Below, one piece after another: positions 8,394 to 16,523 of a stretch of DNA of 64,000 nucleotides (position 1 is its first letter; each line of letters opens with the position of its first letter). The stretch comes from an uncultured Nocardioides sp. (GTDB taxonomy: Bacteria; Actinomycetota; Actinomycetes; Propionibacteriales; Nocardioidaceae), in assembly GCF_947489365.1 (NCBI RefSeq), contig NZ_CANLDB010000001.1:620001-684000 (forward strand), read 5' to 3'. The notes below the pieces were generated by a model, which did no database searches, was not told where the DNA came from, and saw nothing but the letters and a program-made list of their open reading frames with translations. The translations under genes and the position numbers were made by a program.

Positions 8394-9586
8394 GCGGTCA
8401 CCGCGGCGGGCTCGGTCGCGGCCTGCGCCCGGGCACGACGGGTACGACGGCCCCGCAGATGCCGTCGTACCCGCCAGCCCGTGACCGCCAGCAGGACGGC
8501 GGTGGCGAGGAGGACGAAGAGCAGGGACAGGGGCACGGGGCCCAGCGACCAGCCCGCCGCCTGCGGCTCGGGGGCCTCGGTGGTCGTCGGGGCCGCGGAG
8601 CCCGCGACGGGGAAACGCTCGCGGGCGGAGACCTCCGAGGCCGCCCCGCTGACCCGCAGCTCGTGGGTGCCGGCGCCGATGTCGTCCGGCAGGGGCAGGA
8701 CGCCGGCGACCTCGCCGCCGGTGCCGGCGGTCAGGGGGCCCAGGGAGACGACGCCGTCGTCGAGGACGGCGACGACCTGCTCGCCGGGGGTGAAGCCCCG
8801 GGCGGTGAACGCCATCGCGTGGCCGGCCTGCGCGGTGCGCTTGTCGACGGCCACGCGGACGGCGCCGCCCTTCTGCTTCCCGCCCTTCTCCTGGCCGCGA
8901 CCGTCGCCGCCGGCGGCGGCCTGCGGGTCGTCGGGGGTCCCGGCGCTGTCGGTGTCGCCGCCACCCGGGTCGTCGGCGGCCGCCTCGTCGCCCGGCGCGG
9001 CGTCGTACACGTCCTCGAAGGCGACCGGGGTGAAGGACTCGTTGCGGGCGTTGCGGACGCCGTGCGCGCCGAAGGTGATCACGCCGCAGGTGACCTCACG
9101 GCAGTCGACGGAGGTGGCGTTCCCGTCGCGGTCGAGGCTCTCGAAGACGGGGCCGGGCACGACCAGGTCGACCTCGAAGGAGCCCGAGGAGCCCATCACC
9201 GCATGGGCCTCGTTCGCCGTCGAGCTGCCGGGGAAGGCGACGAAGCGGAGGTAGCCCGCGTTGCTGCCGGTCTCGGAGTCGGGGACGTAGCGGTAGTCGT
9301 CGCCGCTGGTGCCGCCGCGCGACGGCTTCCAGGACCCGCCCCCGGGGTCGCTGACCCAGCCGAAGGCCAGGTAGACGCCGCCGAAGCCGCCCTGCACGGA
9401 CTGGAAGCCGCTGCCCCGGACGGTGAACGACGTCCGGTAGGTCAGGTCGGCCGCGGACCTGCCGCGGTCGTTGGTCACCGACACCGAGGGGTCGGCCGCG
9501 GCCGGGGCGGCGGCGGCGAGGACCCCGGTGGCGGCCAGGGCCAGCGCCAGGAGGGGTCGGGCGGTGGGTGCGAGCAGGTGGCTCAT
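8390..9586 (-). CDS. Secreted, membrane-anchored Ig-like surface protein of the heme operon
   Basis: 398 residues from an ATG at 9586, which has a GAGGAG site and begins a clear signal peptide ending near AAAD at about 27-30. An upstream in-frame extension is Arg/Pro-rich and is rejected. The first domain (about 32-190) carries VYLAFGWV and WKPSRGG, recalling VYVALGSYDEVWRPSAG in the larger HtaA protein. An acidic Gly/Asp spacer, a second beta domain, a membrane helix near 351-371 and an Arg-rich tail follow. No HtaA domain is seen. By position it is probably a heme relay or receptor component, an inference from context only. Confidence 0.8.
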   Translation of the reverse strand: MSHLLAPTARPLLALALAATGVLAAAAPAAADPSVSVTNDRGRSAADLTYRTSFTVRGSGFQSVQGGFGGVYLAFGWVSDPGGGSWKPSRGGTSGDDYRYVPDSETGSNAGYLRFVAFPGSSTANEAHAVMGSSGSFEVDLVVPGPVFESLDRDGNATSVDCREVTCGVITFGAHGVRNARNESFTPVAFEDVYDAAPGDEAAADDPGGGDTDSAGTPDDPQAAAGGDGRGQEKGGKQKGGAVRVAVDKRTAQAGHAMAFTARGFTPGEQVVAVLDDGVVSLGPLTAGTGGEVAGVLPLPDDIGAGTHELRVSGAASEVSARERFPVAGSAAPTTTEAPEPQAAGWSLGPVPLSLLFVLLATAVLLAVTGWRVRRHLRGRRTRRARAQAATEPAAVTA

Positions 9587-10446
9587 GGGGTGCTCTCCTC
9601 GAGCTGGTGTGCGGCGGGACGAGCGGCGCGCCGGGGCAGGACGAGCAGCGCGCCGGTGGCGGGGTGCCGCAGCACCTCGACCGGGTGGGCGTAGACCGAC
9701 GTGAGCCGCGGGGCGGTCAGGACGGCGTCGGGAGGGCCGTCCGCGACGACCTCGCCCGCCTCGAGGAGGACCACGCGGTCGGCCCACGCGGCGGCCAGCG
9801 ACAGGTCGTGCAGGACGACGACCGCGGCCACGCCCCCGACGGCGGCGCGACGGACGTCGGCCAGCAGGTCGTCGGCGTGCCCGAGGTCGAGCGCCGCCGT
9901 GGGCTCGTCGAGCAGCCAGATCCCGGCGCGCTGGGCGAGGGTGCGGGCGAAGGCGGTGCGGGCCTTCTCCCCGCCCGACAGGGTCGGGAACGTCTGGGCC
10001 GCGAGGGGCAGGGTCGAGGTCCGCGCCATGGCGTCGGCGATCGCGGTCTCGTCGTCGTCGGACTCGGGCCGGCCGTGCCAGGGGGCGCGCCCCATGGCGA
10101 CGACGTCGGCGACGGCGAACGGGAAGGCGAGGTGGTGCTCCTGGGTCGTCACGGACCGCTCCCGCGCGAGCTCGCGCAGGCGCCAGTCGGCGACGGGCCG
10201 CCCGTGCACGTGGACGGACCCCGCCGCGGCCGGCAGGTCGCCCACGAGCGCGGCCAGCAGCGTGGACTTGCCGGCGCCGTTGGGTCCGACGAGCGCGAGC
10301 ACCTCGCCGGCCTCGACCCGCAGGTCGACCCCGCGCAGCAAGGCGCGGCCACCGATCCGGACCTCCAGGCCCTCCGCCGTGAGCGCCGGGGCCGGCGTCG
10401 GGGCAGGTGTCGGGGCCGGTGTCGGGGCCGGCGTGCGGGCGCTCAC
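9583..10446 (-). CDS. hmuV: Heme ABC transporter ATP-binding protein
   Basis: 287 residues, the ATPase that powers heme import through HmuU. Walker A is GPNGAGKST at 54-62, the Q-loop lies near Gln102, the ABC signature LSGGE is at 156-160, and Walker B with catalytic Glu is WLLDEP at 177-182. Residues 6-20 are an Ala-Pro-Thr-Pro repeat encoded by a 12-bp tandem repeat. This is an unusual soluble N-terminal tail not needed for the fold. It overlaps hmuU by 4 bases upstream and the surface-protein gene by 4 bases downstream. Confidence 0.95.
   Translation of the reverse strand: MSARTPAPTPAPTPAPTPAPALTAEGLEVRIGGRALLRGVDLRVEAGEVLALVGPNGAGKSTLLAALVGDLPAAAGSVHVHGRPVADWRLRELARERSVTTQEHHLAFPFAVADVVAMGRAPWHGRPESDDDETAIADAMARTSTLPLAAQTFPTLSGGEKARTAFARTLAQRAGIWLLDEPTAALDLGHADDLLADVRRAAVGGVAAVVVLHDLSLAAAWADRVVLLEAGEVVADGPPDAVLTAPRLTSVYAHPVEVLRHPATGALLVLPRRAARPAAHQLEESTP
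10385..10432 (-). repeat. 12-bp tandem repeat, about four copies, inside hmuV
   Basis: Four nearly identical 12-base units (plus-strand unit GTCGGGGCCGGT, with single-base changes) encode the Ala-Pro-Thr-Pro stretch at the HmuV N-terminus. The units stay in frame, so copy-number changes would only alter tail length. Confidence 0.85.
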
Positions 10447-11564
10447 GCCCAGCCCCCCGCCGTACGACGGGTGCGGCGGAGCAGCCAGAAGAAGAAGGGG
10501 CCGCCGACCAGCGAGGTGAGCATCCCCAGCGGCAGCTCGGCGTACGCGACGAGGGTGCGGGCGGCGAGGTCGGCGACGACGAGCACGAGCGCGCCGGCGA
10601 CCAGTGAGGCCGGGAGCAGCACCCGGTGGGAGGGGCCGACGACCATGCGAACCAGGTGGGGAACCACGAGGCCGACGAAGGCGACGATCCCGCAGAAGCT
10701 GACGGCGGCCGCGGTCAGCAGCGCGACGACCACGACGAGGACGACGCGGAGTCGCTCGACGTCCACGCCGAGGTGGCGCGCGGGCCGCTCGCCGAGGGCC
10801 AGCAGGTCCAGGGGGCGGGCGTACCGCATCGCCAGCGCGGCGCCGAGGAGCGTGAGGGGGACGACGACGCCGACGTAGGTCCAGCGGCTGCCGTTGAGGC
10901 TGCCGAGCTGCCAGAACACGATCTGCTCCCGGGCCTGGGTGTCGGCGAGGAAGAGCAGGAGCGCGAGCAGGGCGCCGGCGACGGCGTTCACCGCGATGCC
11001 GGTGAGGACGAGGGTGACGACCTCAGTGCGACCGCCCGAGCGGGACAGGGCGTAGACCGCGAGGGTCGTCACCAGGCCGCCGAGGAAGGCGCAGGCGGCG
11101 ATCGTCCAGACGCCGGCGAAGTCGAGGCCGAGCACGATGGCCAGCGCTGCGGCCACGGCGGCTCCCGCCGAGACGCCGACGACGCTCGGCTCGGCCAGCG
11201 GGTTGCCGAAGACGCCCTGCATGAGGGCGCCGGCCACGGCCAGCGCCGCCCCGACGGTGGCGGCCATGACGATGCGCGGGAAGCGGATCTGCCACAGCGT
11301 CGCCTCGCCCTGCGGGTGGGCGGGCAGCGGCCCGAGGTCGAGACCGAGGCGGTGCAGCACCGACCCGGCGACCTCCGCCACCGGGATCGGGAGCTGGCCG
11401 GAGCCGGCGGCGACCAGGCACGCGAGGACCAGCGCGGGGACGAGCCCGAGCAGCAGCAGTCGACCGCGCGTACGACGGGGCGCCGGCGGCGCCTCGGGCG
11501 GCGGGGTCGTCGCGTCCGGGGCCGGCGGTGTCGCCGGGGACGGTGCCGGCAGGACGGCGGTCAC
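10443..11564 (-). CDS. hmuU: Heme ABC transporter permease (FecCD family)
   Basis: 373 residues. After a Pro/Ala-rich cytoplasmic N-terminus of about 35 residues, the protein is almost entirely hydrophobic, with roughly ten membrane helices, as in BtuC/FecCD permeases. Family signatures include GALMQGVFGNPLAEP in the coupling region, WQLGSLNG, and GIVAFVGLVVPHLVR near the end. It forms the heme channel with HmuV on the inside and receives heme from HmuT. Both ends overlap neighbouring genes by 4 bases. Confidence 0.94.
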   Translation of the reverse strand: MTAVLPAPSPATPPAPDATTPPPEAPPAPRRTRGRLLLLGLVPALVLACLVAAGSGQLPIPVAEVAGSVLHRLGLDLGPLPAHPQGEATLWQIRFPRIVMAATVGAALAVAGALMQGVFGNPLAEPSVVGVSAGAAVAAALAIVLGLDFAGVWTIAACAFLGGLVTTLAVYALSRSGGRTEVVTLVLTGIAVNAVAGALLALLLFLADTQAREQIVFWQLGSLNGSRWTYVGVVVPLTLLGAALAMRYARPLDLLALGERPARHLGVDVERLRVVLVVVVALLTAAAVSFCGIVAFVGLVVPHLVRMVVGPSHRVLLPASLVAGALVLVVADLAARTLVAYAELPLGMLTSLVGGPFFFWLLRRTRRTAGGWA

Positions 11565-12673
11565 AGCGCGTCGGGGGAGTAGAGGGCGACGCCGAGGGCG
11601 TTAACGACGTCCGCCGTCCGCGGCCCGAAGCCGAGCACCTGCGTGTCGGACATCGTGACGACGCGTCGCTGCTGGCCGGCCGGGGTGCGGGCCAGGGCGG
11701 GGAACTGCTCGAGCAGCCCCTCGACGCCGTCGACCGACTCGAGGCCCTTGGTCATCGTGATGACGACGTCCGGCTGGGCGGCGACCAGCCCCTCGTCGTT
11801 CAGGGGCTTCATCCCGGACCAGCCGATCTCGTCGGCGACGTCGTACCCGCCGGCGGCGCGGATCAGGGAGTCGGCGCCCGAGCCCTCGCCGAACATGTAG
11901 TAGACGCCGGAGCGGCCGCGCAGGTAGAGGAAGACGGTCCGCAGCCGGTCGGTCGCGGCCTCCGGGGCGGCGGCGTCGACGGCGTCGGCGGCCTCGGTGG
12001 CGTCGGCCTCGATCCGGCTGCCCAGCCGCTCGGCCGCCGGTCCCACGCCGAGGGCGTCGCCGACCTGCTGCGTGAGCGACGCCAGGTTGTCGAGGCTGCG
12101 CTCGTTGTCGACCACGACGACCGGGACGCCGGCGTCCCGGACCTGCAGGACGACGTCCCAGGGGCCCAGCGAGGTGTCCGTGATCAGCACGGTGGGGTCC
12201 AGGCCGAGGATCGCCTCGGCGTTGAGCTCGTGGCCGTCCTGGGTCATCAGCGGGCGGTCGGCGATCTCGGGGAAGCCCGAGGAGGTGTCGCGGCCCACCA
12301 CGGAGTCGCCGAGGCCGAGCTCGAAGACGGTGCGGGCCAGGGTGCCGCTGAGGTCGAGGGCGAGGATCCGGCTGGTGTCGGTGACCGTGACCTCGGTGCC
12401 CTGGACGTCGGTCACGGTCGCCGGGAGCTGCTGGCGCGGCGCCGTCGTCGTCCCCACGGACTCCTCGGGCAGCGTCACGTCGACCGGGCCCTCCCAGGAC
12501 CGCGGGTCGTCGAGGGGCGTGGTGTCGCCGATCGCCGGCACCGCGCTCGTCCGCTCGCCGCCGTCCTCGCTGCCGCTGGCCGGTCCGGACCCCAGCGGCG
12601 CGCACCCGGTGTGCAGGACGACGGCGGCGAGGACCACCGCGGCGACGCGGGCGGTGCGGCGGGTGCGGGTCAT
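11561..12673 (-). CDS. hmuT: Heme-binding lipoprotein of the ABC importer
   Basis: 370 residues, first gene of the heme operon. The N-terminus is a lipoprotein signal with lipobox LHTGC (Cys24), so the mature protein is tethered to the outer face of the membrane. The rest is a two-lobed type III binding protein, including RILALDLSGT and VLGFGPRTADVV. A His in the DGHELN segment and Tyr residues in GVYYMFG are candidate heme ligands, by analogy with the His/Tyr pair of corynebacterial HmuT. A GGAG site lies 7 bases before the ATG. Two iron boxes overlap its promoter region. Confidence 0.94.
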   Translation of the reverse strand: MTRTRRTARVAAVVLAAVVLHTGCAPLGSGPASGSEDGGERTSAVPAIGDTTPLDDPRSWEGPVDVTLPEESVGTTTAPRQQLPATVTDVQGTEVTVTDTSRILALDLSGTLARTVFELGLGDSVVGRDTSSGFPEIADRPLMTQDGHELNAEAILGLDPTVLITDTSLGPWDVVLQVRDAGVPVVVVDNERSLDNLASLTQQVGDALGVGPAAERLGSRIEADATEAADAVDAAAPEAATDRLRTVFLYLRGRSGVYYMFGEGSGADSLIRAAGGYDVADEIGWSGMKPLNDEGLVAAQPDVVITMTKGLESVDGVEGLLEQFPALARTPAGQQRRVVTMSDTQVLGFGPRTADVVNALGVALYSPDAL

Positions 12674-12687
12674 GACGCTCCAGGTGT

Positions 12688-12726
12688 TTAGGTAAGGCTG
12701 CCCTAAATCAGGTAAGCCTTACCTAA
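12688..12726. promoter_or_regulatory. Two tandem IdeR/DtxR iron boxes before hmuT
   Basis: Box 1 (12688-12706) reads TTAGGTAAGGCTGCCCTAA and box 2 (12708-12726) reads TCAGGTAAGCCTTACCTAA. Both match the 19-bp DtxR/IdeR consensus TTAGGTTAGGCTAACCTAA at most positions, and they are separated by one base. They lie 15 to 53 bases upstream of the hmuT start. Iron-loaded repressor bound here would block the whole heme operon. Box recognition is by eye, but two adjacent near-matches in front of a heme operon is strong evidence. Confidence 0.92.
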
Positions 12727-12853
12727 ACAGAGTCCGTGCGAGCGCGTCAGCCCCGTCTCGGTCACAGAACGGTCACAGGTGCCGGTCCACGTTGCCGTTC
12801 GCCTGTGGCTGACCGCTTGGGGAGGACGGCCCGGGACGCAATAGGCTGGAGGC

Positions 12854-14245
12854 GTGAGCCACTTCGACGTCCTCGTCCTCGGCGCTGGCCCCGGTGGCTA
12901 CGTCGCCGCCATCCGCGCCTCCCAGCTCGGCAAGAGCGTCGGCGTGATCGAGGAGAAGTACTGGGGCGGGGTCTGCCTCAACGTCGGCTGCATCCCGTCG
13001 AAGGCGCTGCTGCGCAATGCGGAGCTGTCGCACATCCTCACCCACGAGAAGGACAAGTTCGGGATCTCGGGTGACGTGACGATGGAGTTCGGCGCCACCC
13101 ACGCCCGCAGCCGCTCGGTGAGCGACGCCATCGTCAAGGGCGTCCACTACCTGATGAAGAAGAACAAGATCACCGAGGTGCACGGCTGGGGCACCATCAA
13201 GGACCCGAGGACGGTCGCGGTGAAGGGCTCGGACGGCGAGACGACCGAGCACACCTGCGACACCCTCATCATCGCCGCGGGCGCGGTCACCCGGCTGATC
13301 CCGGGCACCGAGCTGTCCGAGCGGGTCGTGACCTACGAGGAGCAGATCCTCACCGACGAGCTGCCGGGCTCCGTCGTGATCGCCGGCTCCGGCGCGATCG
13401 GCGTCGAGTTCGCCTACGTCATGAAGAACTTCGGCGTCGACGTCACCATCGTCGAGTTCCTCGACCGCATGGTGCCGACCGAGGACCCGGAGATCTCCAA
13501 GGAGCTCCTCAAGCAGTACAAGAAGCTGGGCGTGGACGTCCGCCTCTCCACGAAGGTCGAGTCGATCGACGACTCCGGCGACAAGGTGAAGGTCACCGTC
13601 TCGAAGAACGGCGAGTCCGAGACGATCGAGACCGACAAGGTGCTGCAGGCCATCGGCTTCGCGCCCCGCCTCGAGGGCTACGGCCTCGACAACCTCGGCC
13701 TCGAGATGACCGAGCGCGGCGCGATCGCCGTCGACGGCCGCGGTCGTACGTCGGTCGAGGGCGTCTACGCCATCGGCGACGTCACCGGCAAGCTGATGCT
13801 GGCCCACACGGCCGAGGCCATGGGCGTCGTCGCGGCCGAGACCATCGCGGATGCCGAGACCATGGAGATCGAGTTCGACATGATCCCGCGGGCGACGTAC
13901 TGCCAGCCGCAGATCGCCTCCTTCGGCTACTCCGAGGAGCAGGCGAAGGAGAAGGGGTACGACGTCAAGACGTCGAAGTTCCCGTTCTCGGCGAACGGCA
14001 AGGCGAAGGGTCTCGGCGACGAGGTCGGCTTCGTGAAGATCGTCGCCGACGCCGAGCACAACGAGATCATCGGCGCCCACATGATCGGGCCCGACGTGAC
14101 CGAGCTGCTGCCGGCGCTGACGCTCGCGCAGCGCTGGGACCTGACCGCCGACGAGGTGTCGCGCAACATCTTCGCGCACCCGACGCTCGGTGAGTCGGTC
14201 AAGGAAGCCGTCGAAGGCATCGCCGGCCACATGATCAACCTCTGA
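12854..14245 (+). CDS. lpdA: Dihydrolipoyl dehydrogenase
   Basis: 463-residue FAD enzyme that reoxidises lipoamide in pyruvate and 2-oxoacid dehydrogenase complexes. The N-terminal FAD motif GAGPGG is at 10-15, the redox disulfide is CLNVGC at 41-46, and the C-terminal HPTLGES carries the active-site His. The GTG start at 12854 has GGAGG just upstream. A TAGGCT hexamer ending 6 bases before the GTG could also make a leaderless transcript. GGTCACAG occurs twice, 11 bases apart, at 12760-12778 in the promoter region. Codon use here includes more AAG/GAG than its neighbours, as in a highly expressed gene. Confidence 0.97.
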   Translation: MSHFDVLVLGAGPGGYVAAIRASQLGKSVGVIEEKYWGGVCLNVGCIPSKALLRNAELSHILTHEKDKFGISGDVTMEFGATHARSRSVSDAIVKGVHYLMKKNKITEVHGWGTIKDPRTVAVKGSDGETTEHTCDTLIIAAGAVTRLIPGTELSERVVTYEEQILTDELPGSVVIAGSGAIGVEFAYVMKNFGVDVTIVEFLDRMVPTEDPEISKELLKQYKKLGVDVRLSTKVESIDDSGDKVKVTVSKNGESETIETDKVLQAIGFAPRLEGYGLDNLGLEMTERGAIAVDGRGRTSVEGVYAIGDVTGKLMLAHTAEAMGVVAAETIADAETMEIEFDMIPRATYCQPQIASFGYSEEQAKEKGYDVKTSKFPFSANGKAKGLGDEVGFVKIVADAEHNEIIGAHMIGPDVTELLPALTLAQRWDLTADEVSRNIFAHPTLGESVKEAVEGIAGHMINL

Positions 14246-14256
14246 GAAGGGACCGC

Positions 14257-15654
14257 ATGAGCCGCGTCGTCATCGTCGGGGGAGGCCCGGGCGGGTACGA
14301 GTCCGCGCTCGTCGCCGCCCAGCTGGGCGCGGAGGTCACCGTCGTCGACACCGACGGCCTCGGTGGGTCCGCCGTCCTCACCGACTGCGTCCCGTCCAAG
14401 ACGCTCATCGCCACCTCCGAGCTCATGACGGACCTCGGCAGCGCGGGCGAGCTCGGCCTGGTGTGGGAGGACTACGAGGGCGACACCGCGGAGAGCCTCC
14501 GCGTCGACCTCGCGAAGGTCAACCGGCGGGTCAAGAAGCTCGCCGCCGACCAGTCCGCCGACATCCTGCGCCGCGTCGAGCGCGAGGAGATCCGGATCGT
14601 CGTCGGCCGCGGTCGGCTCGACGGGCCCGAGACCGTCGTGGCGACGCTGGACGACGGCTCCGAGGAGCGCCTCGAGGCGGACGCTGTCCTGCTCGCCACC
14701 GGCGCCGCGCCCCGCACGCTCGACTCGGCGAAGCCGGACGGCGAACGGATCTTCACCTGGGAGCAGGTCTACGACCTCGACGAGATCCCCGAGAAGCTCG
14801 TCGTCGTCGGCTCCGGGGTCACCGGTGTCGAGTTCGCCGCGGCGTACCTCGCCCTCGGTGTCGACGTCACGCTCGTCTCCTCCCGCGACCGGGTGCTCCC
14901 CAGCGAGGACGCCGACGCCGCGGAGGTGCTCGAGGAGGTCCTCACCCGCCGCGGGATGACGGTGCTGTCGAAGTCCCGGATGGAGTCCGTCGTTCGCGAC
15001 GGCGACACCGTCACGGTGACGCTGACGGACGGCCGCTCCGTCGAGGCCTCCCACTGCATCCTCGCGCTCGGCTCGGTCCCGAACACCGCGGACATGGGTC
15101 TGCAGGAGTCCGGCGTCGAGCTGAACGACGGCGGTTTCGTGAAGGTCGACAAGGTCTCGCGGACCACCGCCCGGGGCGTGTACGCCGCCGGCGACTGCAC
15201 CGGCGTCCTCATGCTCGCGTCGGTGGCCGCCATGCAGGGCCGGACCGCGATGCGCCACGCCCTCGGCGACGCCGTGTCGCCGCTGGACCTGCTGAAGGTC
15301 TCCTCGAACGTCTTCACCTCCCCGGAGATCGCCACCGTCGGCATCACCCAGCGCGCCGTCGACGCGGGGGAGACCCCGGCCGAGGCCGTGATGCTGCCGC
15401 TGGCCGGCAACCCGCGCGCGAAGATGCTCGGCATCCGCGACGGCTTCGTGAAGCTCTTCTGCCGTCCCGGCTCGGGGACCGTCGCCGGCGGCGTCGTCGT
15501 CGCCCCGCGGGCCTCCGAGCTGATCCACGCGATCTCGGTCGCGGTCTCCGAGCGGCTGACCGCCGACCAGCTCGCCGCGGACTTCACGGTGTACCCGTCG
15601 CTGTCCGGCTCGGTGGCCGAGGCCGCCCGCCGCGCCCACCAGGTCCAGGACTGA
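14257..15654 (+). CDS. NAD(P)H-quinone dehydrogenase, LpdA (Rv3303c)-type flavoprotein
   Basis: 465 residues, built like a lipoamide dehydrogenase with GGGPGG at 8-13 and GSGVTG in the NAD domain. The redox motif has lost its first cysteine: GGSAVLTDC puts Ala at 39 and leaves only Cys44. The C-terminal HP pair of true lipoamide dehydrogenases is also absent (VYPSLSGS instead). This matches the mycobacterial Rv3303c type, which reduces quinones rather than lipoamide. It starts 11 bases after lpdA and is followed after 6 bases by the siderophore-interacting flavoprotein, so the three are likely cotranscribed. Confidence 0.88.
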   Translation: MSRVVIVGGGPGGYESALVAAQLGAEVTVVDTDGLGGSAVLTDCVPSKTLIATSELMTDLGSAGELGLVWEDYEGDTAESLRVDLAKVNRRVKKLAADQSADILRRVEREEIRIVVGRGRLDGPETVVATLDDGSEERLEADAVLLATGAAPRTLDSAKPDGERIFTWEQVYDLDEIPEKLVVVGSGVTGVEFAAAYLALGVDVTLVSSRDRVLPSEDADAAEVLEEVLTRRGMTVLSKSRMESVVRDGDTVTVTLTDGRSVEASHCILALGSVPNTADMGLQESGVELNDGGFVKVDKVSRTTARGVYAAGDCTGVLMLASVAAMQGRTAMRHALGDAVSPLDLLKVSSNVFTSPEIATVGITQRAVDAGETPAEAVMLPLAGNPRAKMLGIRDGFVKLFCRPGSGTVAGGVVVAPRASELIHAISVAVSERLTADQLAADFTVYPSLSGSVAEAARRAHQVQD

Positions 15655-15660
15655 TCGCCC

Positions 15661-16461
15661 GTGCACGGTGAGGTCGTCTCCGCGACGCGTCTGACGCCGT
15701 CCATGGTCCGCGTCGTCCTCGGCGGGGAGGGCCTGACCGGCTTCGCCATGCCTGAGGGCGACCCCACCGACACCTACGTCAACCTGGCCTTCCCGCCAGC
15801 CGGGGCGTCGTACGGGCCGGTCTTCGACCCGAAGGCGCTGCGCGACCTGCCCCGCGAGGATCAGCCCCTGCGGCGGCGCTACACGGTGCGCTCCTGGGAC
15901 GCCGCCTCCGGCGAGCTGACGATCGACTTCGTCGTCCACGGGGACGCCGGTGTCGCGGGGCCGTGGGCGGCTGCGGCGTCACCCGGTGACGTGCTGGTCT
16001 TCCAGGGCCCCAGCGGCGGCTACCGCCCGCGCCCGGACGCCGAGCGCTACCTGATGGTCGGCGACGAGTCCGCCCTGCCCGCGATCGCCGCCTCGGTCGA
16101 GGTCGTCCCCGCCGGCCGCCCGCTGACGGTGCTGCTCGTCTGCGACGGCCCCGAGCACGAGCTGGCGCTGACGACGGACGCCGACCTCGACGTCCGCTGG
16201 CTGCACCGCTCCGCCGACGGCGCGGGCACCGAGCTCGTCGACGCCCTGCGCGAGGTCGACCTCCCCGCCGGCGCCGACGTCTGCACCTTCGTGCACGGCG
16301 AGGCGGAGGAGATCCGCGCGATCCGCAAGCACCTGCTCACCGAGGTCGGCATGGGCCGCGCCGACATGTCGTGCTCGCCGTACTGGCGGCGGACCATGGA
16401 CGACGAGGCCTGGCGCGCGGTGAAGAAGGACTTCGTGGCGGCGATGGAGCAGGACGCGTAG
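15661..16461 (+). CDS. Siderophore-interacting protein (ferric-siderophore reductase family)
   Basis: 266 residues with a GTG start 6 bases after the quinone reductase stop. SIP-family marks are LTPSMVRVVLGG near the start, RRYTVR for FAD binding, GDESALPAI for the NAD(P)H side, and the C-terminal SCSPYWRRTMDDEAWR. The family uses flavin to reduce ferric siderophore complexes in the cytoplasm and free iron. It is the second iron-related function close to the heme operon, but I see no iron box directly before it. It could equally reduce another ferric chelate. Confidence 0.92.
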   Translation: MHGEVVSATRLTPSMVRVVLGGEGLTGFAMPEGDPTDTYVNLAFPPAGASYGPVFDPKALRDLPREDQPLRRRYTVRSWDAASGELTIDFVVHGDAGVAGPWAAAASPGDVLVFQGPSGGYRPRPDAERYLMVGDESALPAIAASVEVVPAGRPLTVLLVCDGPEHELALTTDADLDVRWLHRSADGAGTELVDALREVDLPAGADVCTFVHGEAEEIRAIRKHLLTEVGMGRADMSCSPYWRRTMDDEAWRAVKKDFVAAMEQDA

Positions 16462-16475
16462 AGCCCGGCTGGTTC

Positions 16476-16518
16476 TGCACCGGATCTGATCCACCAGGTG
16501 AGTCAGATCCGGCGTGCA
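16476..16518. terminator. Bidirectional hairpin between the SIP and reverse transcriptase genes
   Basis: Arms TGCACCGGATCTGA and TCAGATCCGGCGTGCA pair over 14 bases with a 2-base bulge, around a 13-base loop. It lies between two converging stop codons, so it can end transcripts from both sides. It shares the GAT/ATC inner arm with hairpins at 4424, 18084 and 26171. Confidence 0.6.
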
Positions 16519-16523
16519 ACGGT

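Noticed and set aside
14257..15654. Second lipoamide dehydrogenase.
   Set aside because: The first redox Cys is Ala39 and the C-terminal His-Pro is missing, so it cannot reduce lipoamide in the usual way.
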